DNA from: Misgurnus anguillicaudatus
Lineage: Eukaryota; Chordata; Actinopteri; Cypriniformes; Cobitidae
Assembly: GCF_027580225.2 (NCBI RefSeq)
Contig: NC_073340.2
Span: forward strand, 20,406,001 to 20,470,000
Direction: 5' to 3'
DNA: 64,000 bases
Part shown: in pieces, positions 11,801 through 29,140 of the stretch
Layout: every line of letters begins with the position of its first letter
Numbering within the stretch: position 1 is the first letter of the stretch
Program-made: the position numbers and the translations under genes
The notes under the pieces: generated by a model
What the model saw: the letters and a program-made list of their open reading frames with translations, nothing else
Databases searched by the model: none
Told to the model about the DNA's origin: nothing

Positions 11801-14800
11801 CTTGGTTTTTGCTTGCTGGGTCGCTTCACATGACGAATGTGAAACCGTGTGTGTGTTTGTGTGTGTGCTTTTAGATATTTGCTTCCTGAATACATATTTA
11901 AACATTTTCCGTGTGCAGTATGACCCATGTGACCGTAAGACAATGTTTATTCATTGACATTCTTTTTTAAATATTTCAGGAAGTAAATGTTTCCTGCATT
12001 GTATCTACAGTAAACATTAACACTGTGTTTTATAATTTGATAATTAAACCGTGCAAAGTGATTTTATACACATTCACCTCTGTGCCACGTAGGTCTCTGG
12101 GAACATACATGTCATCCTTCATCTGCACTGTAAGTCCAAAGTCCACCAGCACGGCTTTAGCGGACATCAATACAATATTGCTGGCTGCAGGAACAGGAGA
12201 GAAAAGTTTAGGTCATGCATATACTAATATATATATATATATACTAATATACCATAAAAAAAATTTTTTAAGACTATAATACAGCTTACAATGTTTTCAT
12301 GTATGTGCTGCAAGATGTTTTCAACACTAACAAAATGCTGGGTTGTTTCAACCTATGGTTGGGAAATTTGGACAAACCCAACTGTTGCTTTAATTGAATC
12401 AAAAAAGTCCACATTTGACCCAAACATGGTTTGAAAATGTGTTTTTAATGTAAGATGGGTGACATGCATAAAAACAGATGTTTAGATCTTCATCTAAAAA
12501 CCCCCTTTTTTCCTTTCCCCTTATATTTCAAAGAAATAACAAGTTTCCTTTGCAAGCCAAATGTCAAGACCCCAGCAATAAAAACCAAAATGCTGGCCAT
12601 GGCGATTGGTTTCTCTCTCTCTCTCCCTCTTTAAATTACCCTGTCAATCTTACTAACCACTAGCTAAATTGTCAGCCGGCTGACTAATGCCTTGAAAAGA
12701 AATGTGAGCAATCACATTTATTATCTTCTTGCTCTCCTGACTGGAAATTCCAGACATGAGTTGAGAAGTCATGAGTTGCTGAGTTCTGATTGGCTCTCAG
12801 GTATGACTACACGGCTACAGAATGTTATTGGCCACAACCTCAGCGCATTACATTAAGTCATGTTCCTAAGCTTTGACAGGCCAAAACATTTTCTCTAGCC
12901 TGTTGCCAAACTCCAGTCAATCACATTACACTACACCTACCTCTCAGTGACCTAGATTTAGGTGAACACCTTGCTTGACCACATAACCAAGTTATCTACA
13001 GAGATTTACCTACAGAGCAGCTTTGTTGCATTCAGAGGAAAAAAGCACCAGCAACTGTCTGCTGTTTTTAAATGCCTGTGGTTGCAATAAAAAACTCCTA
13101 AACTGCTGTTGACCTCCGGTGGTTAAGGACTTAAAAGTGTTTTGAAACATTTCAATGTAGAGCAGATGACTTTACGTGAACATACACAGTTTTTGGTAGG
13201 AAACAGCAGTGTTATTTCAGCAAAAAAAGCACTTACGTTTGATGTCGTGGTGTATAATGTTGTGAGAGTGCAGGTATTCCAGGCCACGCAGAACCTGCTG
13301 AGTGACCCAAATGATCTCAAACTCTCTCATTGGGCCGCAGCTCTCCAGCTTCTCCAGAACCGAGCCCCCTTCTCCAGCTTCCATGAACAAATGCACAGTC
13401 TGTTCCCACAGCAGCGCCCCATAGAGCTCGGCTATATTCTCATGTCGAAACCGGGCTTGGATCTCCACATCTGCAGGCTTGAAATGCTCTACAGGAATCT
13501 GGAGATAAAGCACAAAGCATGATCAAGAATTACTTTTTATATTTTATGTGAATGGTATGAAAGTGCAAAAAAACTTTTTTTCTACTTAAATGCATTAAAG
13601 AGGACATTTCACAAGACTTTTTAAGATGTCAAATAAATCTTTGGTTTCCGCCGAGTACATATGTATAGTTCTAGCTCAAAATATTATATAGATAATTTAT
13701 TATAACATGTTAAAATTACCACTTTGTAGGTGTGAACAAAAATGTGCCATTTTAAATGCAAATGAGCTGATCTCTGCACTGAATGTCAGTGTCGTGGTTG
13801 GATAGTGCAGATTAAGGGGCGGTATTATCCCCTTCTGACATCACAATGGGAGCCAAATTTCAATGACCTATTTTTTCACATGCTTGCAGAGAATGGTTTA
13901 TCAAAGCTAAGTTACTGTGTTGATCTTTATCACATTTTTTTAGGTTGATAGAAGCACTGGGGACCCAATTATAGCAATTAAACGTGGAAAAAGTTAGATT
14001 TTCATTTCATGTCAAGGTGCAATGTGGGACGTTTAGAATGATCTTTTCACAGAAATATAATATACATCTATATTATCGGTGGTGTATAAAGACCTTACAA
14101 AATGAACTGTATTGTTTTTATTACCTTAGAATGAGCCGTTTTATCTACATACCGTGAGTCCCTTTACATGGAAGTCGCCATTTTGTGCCATCTGCAGTAG
14201 CCCTAAACTAACAAACTGTTATAAAGATCGCATTTAAGTTGTCTCAGACGATGACGTGCTTATTCTGTGGCAGCTACAGTAGCTTCACTATGTGTTTCGA
14301 AAAGAAGAGGTGGACTGAGCCATAGGTTGCAATCTCACCACTAGATGCACTGAAAGTCCCACATTGCACCTTTAAAGGGGACATATCATGACTTTTTCCA
14401 TGTTTAAGCGCTAGAAGTGGGTCCCCAGTGCCCCCAACAACCCAGAAAACGCGAAAAAGATCAACCCAGTGATTTAGTTTTGGTAGACCATTCTCTGCAA
14501 GCATGTGTAAAAATAGGTCATTAAAATTTGGCTCCCCTCTTGATGTCAGAAGGGGACAAAACCGCCCCCCAATATGCACCACCCAACCACAGCACCGCCC
14601 TCCAGCGCAGAGATCAGCTCATTTGCATCCAACAGGACACACCCAAACCCGGCACATTTTTGCGCACACCTACATAATGGCAATTTAAACATTTTATAAT
14701 AAATTATCTATATGGTATTTTGAGCTGGAACTTCACATACGCAATCTGGGCACACCAAAGATTTATTTGACATCTTTAAAAAGTCTTGTGAAATGAACCC

Positions 14801-16412
14801 TTTAAAATACGCTTTAGGCATTCAACAACCAGGAAATACTCCATAAATAGGAACCGATAAGAAACATTAACAAAACATTGAATATAAAGAGTTTATAAGG
14901 TATGTAGAAGCAATGCTGCAAAATATTTGCAACCTGCTATGCTATAACATATATGCACTCCCCTAAATATATGTTCAACACATTACTGCATCCATTGCAT
15001 TTTTACTAAACCTTAAGTAAATATTTCGTAAAACTTTTTGTAATTTTGTGGATATTATAATTATTTTATCTCTTGATCTGTCGATCAAAATGTCAAAATC
15101 CATACCGAGAGGGCTTTTTTTAAAGTTAAGTTAAACACAAGTTTGAAATGTCTTTTGCCACCGACATGTGGGCTATAAGGCTTACACTCCATCTCTGTGG
15201 GCAGCCTGTTTCCATGGGGGTGTTTCTGTCAAGTTTCCTGTCTACGCTCAAACCATTCTCAGTTTCTGTTGGTACACTACATGCTGCAGACTGACCCTCT
15301 GAGCATTTTAGAGAAACAGGGTTATTTCCCGAAATACGTTCTTCCTCTTTTGAAAACACTGGTGCTTGCTTCTGCAAGTGTTTCTCTTTTTCGAGTTAGT
15401 TTTTATTGCTTTAAATCCTTATGGGCTCACATGAACAACACATGCTGATGCATATGACTGTTGCAGGACATTAGGGGAAATACAACAGTATCATCTGGGT
15501 TTGATCTTCTGATCCTTTCATGTGCCCAAAGAGCCACTATGTTTATGTGTCTAATCCTTTGTATTGTTCTTTTTAAATGATTCAAATCATAATAGGTTTA
15601 TAATAGAGTACTACAGACAGTACAAAAGTTGTTACAAGCATAATAGGAAAAATGTTGTAAGTCAAAGTAAACAACTACCTTTGCCAAAAACAAATAGTTG
15701 AGATTCCTGAAACAAACATTTCCACCACTTACTAGTTTGCATGCCATTCGTTTCCGAGTTTTGATATCCTGGGCCAAATGGACTTTCCCAAAGGAGCCCT
15801 TGGGAACATGTCCAGGCCCTCTGGGCTTATACGTCAGTTTCCATGGAAAAAGAAGAACATCCAAGTCAATCCGGTAATGCCCCTCCTTAATAATCATGTC
15901 TGTCTGCAGAAATAAATCAGGGTGTTAATGAAACTATGAAACTTGTCAAACAAGTATTATATACAAATATGATTCACTTTTACTGCATCAACAACTTTAA
16001 CTGTTATCCTTCGCCTAGTATTTGATTAGCATTGGTTTATCTGAAAATCAAATCATAAGCCAAGAGCTACTAGTACCTTGTTCAGCAAGACACCCATTTC
16101 TTCACTCATGTCCAAAAGAGAAGACGATGTACTTGAGACCATATTCACAAAATCCAAAAGTTCAGTTGATGTCCCATAATGGACCTTTCCATGTTTTTGC
16201 ACATTTGAAATGACATCATCTGGCGCTCCTATGACAGGTGTCTCCCCATTGTCATCCAACATGTCGTCCTGCGAGAAACTTTCTTCAAATGAGATACCTG
16301 ATTCCATCTCTTCACCGACACAGTAAAAATGGTCAGCTTCTTGGATAAAGTCTTCAATATTCATGTGAGCAAGAAGCAGTTTTATACCAGCATTTTCATT
16401 CTCGTACTCCAT
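8844..16412 (-). CDS. map3k8: MAP3K8 (Tpl2/Cot) serine/threonine kinase, 466 aa, 7 coding exons
   Basis: This MAP3 kinase phosphorylates MEK1/2 downstream of TLR and TNF receptors and is held by NF-kB1 p105 in the cytosol. That is family knowledge. Coding exons in transcript order are 16412-16077, 15903-15733, 13498-13237, 12184-12078, 11055-10903, 9302-9056 and 8968-8844. All borders are GT-AG and every phase joins. The start MEYENENAG matches the family's MEY start and has A at -3 and G at +4. Visible motifs are the kinase glycine loop VPKGSFGKV (about 145-153), which keeps Tpl2's unusual proline, catalytic Lys168 in MACKL, HHDIKPSN with Asp254, DFG at 271-273, activation-loop Thr291 in DLRGTE, and SPE in place of APE (296-298). 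Ser401 in PRCWSLDS and Ser442 in [10 protein letters not shown] correspond to regulatory tail serines. The length is one residue short of the human protein and the C-terminal tail ends RGPPSNEYG. No disruption is seen. The gene is divergent from mtpap, as in mammals. Confidence 0.97.
9680..10024. mobile_element. MITE in map3k8 intron 6 (GTGACCCTGGACCACA-type ends)
   Basis: The left end GTGACACTAAACCACAAAAC and the right end CTGGTCCAGGGTCAC are inverted, diverged versions of one terminal sequence. The interior contains blocks common in fish genomes, such as TACAACTATTTGAAAATCTG and ATCTTCATGGAACATGATCT. There is no coding potential. The superfamily is not assigned. Confidence 0.7.
10075..10232. 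mobile_element. Short GGTACC-rich MITE fragment
   Basis: The ends CCCTTTAAAAAGGT and TTTTTGAAAGGGTACCGTCC are inverted relatives, and the interior carries TATGTACCATTTAGGTA-type motifs. Related fragments occur at about 34645-34710 and 42020-42115, where TGTCACTGGGGCAGTACCCT and similar strings are seen. Confidence 0.55.
10320..10601. mobile_element. hAT MITE in map3k8 intron 6, exact 8-bp TSD
   Basis: It starts CAGTGGTTCTCAAACTTTTT and ends CTTGAGAACCACTG. The octamer GCTTAGTT flanks both ends exactly (10312-10319 and 10602-10609). The ends are typical of Charlie-like hAT elements. It is 282 bp with no reading frame. Confidence 0.9.
11170..11505. mobile_element. Degraded transposon in map3k8 intron 5
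   Basis: The left side (ACAGTCATGGTTATTAAATT) and the right side (ATTATTTAATCATTGTGACAG) are inverted relatives. The interior has repeated GATTAATTGTCTG and ATCGCGGTGA motifs. It lies wholly within the intron between the DFG exon and the SPE exon. The boundaries are approximate. Confidence 0.5.
13595..14012 (+). mobile_element. TTAA-type MITE, family A, forward copy in map3k8 intron 3
   Basis: It begins at TTAA followed by AGAGGACATTTCACAAGACT and runs through CCCCTTCTGACATCACAATG and AGAGAATGGTTTATCAAAGC to a degraded end near 14012. The same family is present inverted at 14372-14805 and again at 56450-56877. Confidence 0.8.
14013..14375. mobile_element. TTAA-type MITE, family B, between two family A copies
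   Basis: The terminal sequence AAGGTGCAATGTGGGAC at about 14014 is inverted at GTCCCACATTGCACCTTTAA (14356-14375). The interior differs from family A. Its right TTAA is the same TTAA that opens the next element. Confidence 0.7.
14372..14805 (-). mobile_element. TTAA-type MITE, family A, inverted copy in map3k8 intron 3
   Basis: It is the reverse complement of 13595-14012, with corresponding blocks GTGGGTCCCCAGTGC, GACCATTCTCTGCAAGCATG, TGATGTCAGAAGGGG and AAGTCTTGTGAAATG. It is bounded by TTAA at 14372 and 14802. With the forward copy it forms arms of about 420 bp around a loop of about 360 bp inside one intron. Confidence 0.8.
14806..15732. other. map3k8 intron 3 remainder, nothing recognised
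   Basis: Unique intronic sequence. An 83-codon open frame on each strand near 15126-15448 has no family resemblance and no placement within the kinase, so no gene is called. Confidence 0.5.
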
Positions 16413-17063
16413 TCTTGATTCAATTCTAGAAAGAAAAAAGTTTGTGAGACTTTACGAACATGCTATGCACCCGATTCAGCACCTGTGGTACTGTGTGCAT
16501 GTATGCTTTTTGTTTACAAAGTAAGCACCATATGTATGTTCAGTGTGGTCAGGTATATTTCCTGATCAGCCTTCTTGCTCTGTTTTGCAAGTAAGGGGTG
16601 GTGTTTTGGGTGGTGTTTTGGGGGGTGGGAAACCCCTAGATGTTTTCCTTCAAAACATCTAGCAGAATATGAAACTCAACATTTAAAAAGACAGTCCAGC
16701 ATAAACTCCCTTTCAAACAGGACATTAACTTATTCCCAGCCACGAAATTAGCTGTTCATTTTAAGAGCGACCCCCACAAACACAATCCCCTTCAGAAACA
16801 AATAAACAAGTTACCCACATAGGGGGTTAGGCGCGCGCAGGACTTTTTGAGTCACGTCCTAAGTTGTAACTGCTGGCTAAAATTACAATACAACAAGACG
16901 ATAAACCAGAACGCTAGATTTTAAGACACAGACAATAACCGGATCACAATCTAAAATAAAAAAAAACGAATGTTGTCAAACAAATATTAAAAGATATACT
17001 AAAAGTACAACAAACTAAAAGTAATATTAACACATATGTATAAAATAACAGCAGTTTACATAC

Positions 17064-17160
17064 CTTTGAATATTTGGAATCACAGCCGTACACATCCTCT
17101 CCGCTTGTCCATACTTACTGACTGACTCTCTTGGAAACTGACGCGTTCTCATTTTGCTAT
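17064..17160 (-). other. map3k8: map3k8 5' noncoding first exon (approximate)
   Basis: On the minus strand TTCAAAG|GTATGTAAA at 17064/17063 is a strong splice donor. It matches the acceptor TTTCTTTCTAG|AATTGA at 16426/16425, just 13 bases before the start codon. That makes a 5' UTR split by a 638-bp intron. The transcription start is not visible, and the upstream edge given is a guess. Confidence 0.6.
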
Positions 17161-17521
17161 AGTAATGTCTGCGCGTGCGTCAATCGCGGTTTCGTTTTCA
17201 AGCGGCAAAGGTATTTTCTCGTTCAGCGGTTTCGTTTTTATTCCGCCCACATCAGAATGTTCCACGGAGATAAGAAGCGTGTCATTCGCTTTCATCCTTA
17301 TTATCCGTTTGCGCAATAGAAAAAAAATGGCGTTTCCAACAATATGCTATAAATGTAATATATGTGATTGAAAGGATTTATTAAGATTCAGGAGAATTTG
17401 TTTGTGAGATCTGAAGTAAGCTTATCACTCGTGTTCCCCTGAAAATAAAAACGCGACATAGATATTTCCTCGCAGCCACCGTACAGTAAACGTTTGCGCA
17501 TGCGCCCTTTTCAAGTCAACA
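17161..17521. promoter_or_regulatory. Divergent map3k8/mtpap promoter interval
   Basis: About 360 bases separate the probable map3k8 first exon from the mtpap start codon. CpG is far more common here than in surrounding DNA (GCGCGTGCGTCAATCGCGG, TTTGCGCAATAG and GCGCATGCGCC are examples). No TATA box is placed for either gene, which suits CpG-type divergent promoters. The layout is conserved with mammals, where MTPAP and MAP3K8 are also head to head, although farther apart. Confidence 0.7.
17495..17506. promoter_or_regulatory. NRF-1 binding site
   Basis: TGCGCATGCGCC is a full match to the palindromic NRF-1 consensus (YGCGCAYGCGCR) up to its last base, and lies 16 bases before the mtpap ATG. 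NRF-1 controls many nuclear genes for mitochondrial proteins, which agrees with the function of mtpap. A weaker related string, TGCGCGTGCGT, is at 17170-17180. Confidence 0.7.
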
Positions 17522-24905
<7,384 letters not shown>

Positions 24906-25038
24906 TATCCCTGACAAATGTTTCTCACCTTGAGGAAGAGGGTAAAATGGTTCGACAATGAAGAACTCAGTTTTTAAAGACCAATATGCTCAACATGGGA
25001 ACACGAGATGTGTTTATGTATATTTCTACATTCAGAGT

Positions 25039-25044
25039 AAATAA
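25039..25044 (+). terminator. mtpap: mtpap poly(A) signal
   Basis: AATAAA lies 134 bases past the stop codon, followed by TCCTGTGATT and a GT-containing stretch. It is the first canonical signal downstream of the gene. Confidence 0.7.
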
Positions 25045-25578
25045 ATCCTGTGATTAACATTCAAACTGTCACACGGTGTTATGACAAGACATGGTTTCCC
25101 TTTCTAAGAAACGTATACTAAGCTCATTCTCCGTGTTTTACATGAAAGGGAAACTCTGTAGATCACACGTCATGATATGGCATATAGGAGGCAGAAGTCT
25201 ACTGCAGTATTTGACTTCTAATGGAGCTTGATGGTTGTTGTGCTGGTCTGATAACAGCAGTCATTGCTGTCTCCGTTGCAGTGGAGCATAAACGATAAAT
25301 GGCTTTCATAGAGCAGAAGCAAAGTTTTAATTTAGTTAGATCACACACAGACTCCATCCTCTCAGCGTTGCCATACCAACACTGCGGCCTAATGACTGAA
25401 TGAGATGTTATGAAAGCAGCACAGGTCACTTCAGTGTGTGATGGTGTAATGAGAAGCACACGGTGAATAAAAGTTTACTGTCAACCAGTGTACATAAATA
25501 TTCAAACTGTAACTGTTTGTTTTTTGTTTAAAGATCTTGTGAAATCACAATGAATGAGACCATTTATATGAAGATGTT
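25045..25578. other. Intergenic, nothing recognised
   Basis: Unique sequence 3' of mtpap. No exon or repeat end was recognised. Confidence 0.4.
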
Positions 25579-25788
25579 CAGATGCAAAACACTCTAAGTG
25601 CCTCTGACTTTTTTTGGTAAATGAGCTTTTTTATCAGACTTGTAATGGATTCTGCCAGGTATTTCTAAATGGCCTGAGGATTTGAAGCAAAAATATTTGA
25701 TGAGTGTATATAATATGTGCTGAGAGCATTTGGTTAATATCATTATCCAATTTTTGACTTGGGTAGGATCTAGAGACTTTTGCATCTG
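25579..25788. mobile_element. CAGATGCAAAA-ended MITE
   Basis: CAGATGCAAAA at the left is inverted as TTTTGCATCTG at the right. The interior ATTCTGCCAGGTATTTCTAA and ATGGCCTGAGGATTTGAAGC matches the split copy at 45373-47138. Confidence 0.8.
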
Positions 25789-25876
25789 AGCTCTTCATAC
25801 CTTTGTGTACTCCTAAATGTTAAGGAAACTCTTTACTAATTTTTTCTTCAGAGCAATAACACTGATGACTCATCAT

Positions 25877-28033
25877 CAGGGTTCCCGCGGGGTCTTAAAA
25901 AGTCTTAAAAAGTCTAAAATTCAGAATGTTACATTTAAGGCCTTAAAAAGTCTTAAAAACACCCAGATTTTTATCCCAGGTCTTAAATTTAATTTACCCA
26001 AGTCTTAAATTTCTTACCTCTTTTCATTCCCAAAAAGCGTTGTCCGCAGAAAATAAAATAGTAATTTAAAACGCTGAAGAACTAACATTAATCAGTGGCG
26101 GAGGCAGAAAGTGTATGATGGTGGGTCTCTAAAAAGAAACGTTCCGCCCTTTGTCATAATCCACGCAAATTGTGCCATAAGCTATATTTCAGGTGTTGTG
26201 ATCTGACTGTTTACTGTGGGTTTGGCGAGAAACAATCCTTAAACTTAGTTCTATAAGCAAAAATCTTTTTCGGGGTAATTTATAAGCCCGTGGCTTACCT
26301 GAGCATTTGCCAGGTTCTGAAACATAGAGGACACAGAAGCGAACCAAAATCAATGCTGCTTTATTGAAAATCAACTTAAACAGTCGGGCCGTCGAGTCAC
26401 GAGCCACCAACAGCGTGTCAACTTTAGTGTTACACAGTTTTATATTTTAGACTTTAATATTGCTCTTTGCTGCGATGCACTTGAACCTAACACGCTTTCC
26501 CTTCAGCTCTCCACAAACATCAGCGATTGACAGACGGAAAGCAAGAAAGTACCGTAATAAACCATATATTTCAAAAAAGTGCAATTGTCTTTTAGGAACA
26601 ATTCAAACGTTTTGATTGCGCAAATGCTTCAGGAGTTACGGTTAAATGAACAGCGGTAGATCAGAGCCCTTTCGCATAGGCAGGCTGCTGCATACGGCAT
26701 CGCCTGGTTTATTTAAGTTAACTGAGCATTACATTCGCAAGTCATAAGCATATTACAACAATTAACGATTAACTAAGAATAATAATCAATATTTTAAAGT
26801 TAATTTCAAAGTTAATATTCTGAAATAAGACCATTTCTGAAATAAGAAATGCGACCCTTCGGAGGCTACAGCCTTCGGATTGAGAAACGGTCTTAGTGGA
26901 TAACGTTAGCAGCACATATCAAACAGCCTTTTAATGGTAAATTTCATTTTCTTAATGCAGATTCATCCGTTATTGTGTAATTAGAGAGGCTATTAAACCT
27001 GATGGCAGTATATAGTGCATATTTATGCATAAAACGTATGGGTGGAGTGTTTTTTTTGGCCCTGTGATTCTGTATTCAATTAAATGCAATACATTAATTT
27101 ATTAAAAACTTGTATTAATAAAATGCATATATTAATGCTTTTAGGGATTAATAATAATTGAAAGTGATCTTTTGTTCTTTGTATATTTATAAACAGGCAC
27201 AAGATATATACACAGCACACAGTCAGTTGTACATTAAACATTATGGGGTGGTTTCCCGGGCAGGGATTAGCTTAAACCAGGACTAGGTCTTAGTTTAATT
27301 ATGACATATATAACTAGTTTGAATAAACATGCCTTACTAAAACCATTACTTGTGTGCATTTTGATGTATTTTAAGATATGTCAGTGCAAATTGTTTTCAA
27401 GTTTGGAAAGCTCTTATCCCTGTCTGGGAAACCTCCCATATAAGCTTACGTACTACAGAGTGTGATGCATTTTAAAGCTTTAAAGTTGTATGAGGCAGAT
27501 TAAAACTAGGCACAAACCAGCAGCTGACCATACTAACTGATCTAATATTAGTGAATTTTATTTGTCAAAAAGCATTGTTGATAGAATTTTATAAAAATAC
27601 TACTTACACATATTAGTGTGATGTATAAATATTGTAAATCAATGCATTTCTTGACTATTAATTAAGAAAAATCACAGCTCTTTGCCTCTAACTCAATGTA
27701 TATCAATGGCTCACTATGAGCCATTTTTGGGCTTCCATTGTCAGAAGTCTCTTCCTAAAGGGCTATGGGTAAAATTTGTCGGCGCCAACACTCGCGGTCT
27801 AATAGAGTTAAGCATAATGTATTTCCATGTATTTTGATTATCTGTTTTAAAACTGCGTTCATTTTATATTTTTCTATAACTGAATCAATAAAAATAGAAC
27901 GTTTTAAGAATTTCTGAGATCATTTGAATGCTTCTAGTAATGTGTCGTGTTGGTCTTAAATTTTACTCATAATGGTCTTAAAAGGTCTTAAAAAGGTCTT
28001 AAATTTAACTTGCTGAAACCTGCAAGAACCCTG
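25877..28033. mobile_element. hAT-like element with GTCTTAAAA-rich ends, about 2.16 kb
   Basis: The left end CAGGGTTCCCGCGGGGTCTT is followed by repeated AAAAAGTCTTAAAA. The right end has GGTCTTAAAAGGTCTTAAAA and finishes AAGAACCCTG, the inverse of CAGGGTTC. The termini look hAT-like, but no clean 8-bp duplication is visible. No transposase frame survives. A 195-bp MITE (27244-27438) is nested inside. Confidence 0.75.
27244..27438. mobile_element. GGGGTGGTTTCCCGG-ended MITE, intact copy
   Basis: The left end GGGGTGGTTTCCCGGGCAGG and the right end CCTGTCTGGGAAACCTCCC are inverted relatives. The internal ACATGCCTTACTAAAACCAT and ATTTTAAGATATGTCAGTGC are shared with 23008-23727. It serves as the unfilled reference for the nested insertion there. 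Confidence 0.8.
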
Positions 28034-28103
28034 CGTCATGCACTAAACACATTTTGGTCCAATCAGATGCTTTCTATAATGTTGATGTCATTCCTCCACA
28101 TGC

Positions 28104-28286
28104 CACTACAAAAAAATGCAGCACGAAGTTTAAACAACTTGGTTTTGCAAGTCAATTAACCTACTATTTAAAGTTTTGACTTGTTTAAAGTTGACATAAC
28201 TTATTTGACAAAACTAGTTGAAATTGTTTAACTTGATTTGTTAAGTTAAAGTAACATAAAAAAATGTTGATATCATTTTTACAGTG
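28104..28286. mobile_element. CACTRTAAAAA-ended MITE
   Basis: The left CACTACAAAAAAATGCAGCA and the right TATCATTTTTACAGTG are inverted relatives. The interior is rich in AACTTGRTTTTGCAAGT and AAGTTGACATAACTT. A second member lies split around 42920-43749. Confidence 0.7.
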
Positions 28287-28547
28287 TACTTAGCAAGTAG
28301 TCAGTCGTGGTTTGTGGCTGTGACAAAACAAAATCCTTTTGGCTACTTAGTCGGAAGTTGTGATGCTGTTTTTTAATGTATTTGTGACATGTCAACTTTT
28401 GATATGAGAAAAGTGTAGGGCGGGGCTTATTTTTGCCTTTCTGGAAATAATGGATTGTTGGAAGTCTGGCCATTGGACAGTCAATATAGCCCGCCCTAAG
28501 ACTAAGACATACTAAGGCCACAACTGAAACAGGTGTGCCTCATAAGT

Positions 28548-28998
28548 CTTGAAAAGTGAAGCCTCTGGCTCTTTGATCGCCCCCTGGTGGCTGGCTGCAG
28601 TACAAGTCATAAACCCCGCCCTCTTCATTCAAACGAATGGGACTCTGCTTTAAATTAAAAAAAAATTTGGTCCTGTCAGGTAGTTGTTATCACGCTGATA
28701 TATGTTCAAGCGTTCATTTTTGTGACAAGTAAAATTTTAGCTAGTAATTTGATGCTATAGAAACGGGGTGTGTCGTTATGATTGGCGTGGTTGAATTGGG
28801 CGGCCGAGCCTTTGGGGGAAGTTTGATACCGCGGCTCTGCCTCTGGCTCCACGGACGATTCCTTCTGTGCATGCCTTGGCTCCAAACTGAGGTTTTTATG
28901 TAACATTGCGGCGACCATGGACGGACATTTTTGGCTTCAATTCATTACAATGGAGGAAGGCGACGTTGCGTCATCCATCTTTTTTTACAGTCTATGGT
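28548..28998. mobile_element. Non-autonomous element ending TTTTTTTACAGTCTATGG, copy 1
   Basis: Starting near AAAAGTGAAGCCTCTGGCTC it passes GTCATAAACCCCGCC and ends GTCATCCATCTTTTTTTACA GTCTATGG. The element at 47325-47815 shares the same order of blocks. The boundaries are approximate. Confidence 0.65.
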
Positions 28999-29140
28999 CT
29001 GAAAACCTAGGTAGCTGACTTGTTGCCTCGCTGCCTCATTAGGCAATGACTTCGGAGGCATGAAGGCAGCTCAGAGAAACGCTTTCAGACACACTTCAAA
29101 GGCAGCGTGTTTGAAATATAAACCGAGTATGCCTTTGTTA

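Noticed and set aside
15126..15448. Two 83-codon frames on opposite strands in map3k8 intron 3
   Set aside because: Neither fits the kinase, and the flanking exons already join in phase. No domain is visible.
25877..28033. Exact 8-bp target duplication for the GTCTTAAAA element
   Set aside because: The flanks CTCATCAT and CGTCATGC do not match convincingly, so the hAT assignment rests only on the termini.
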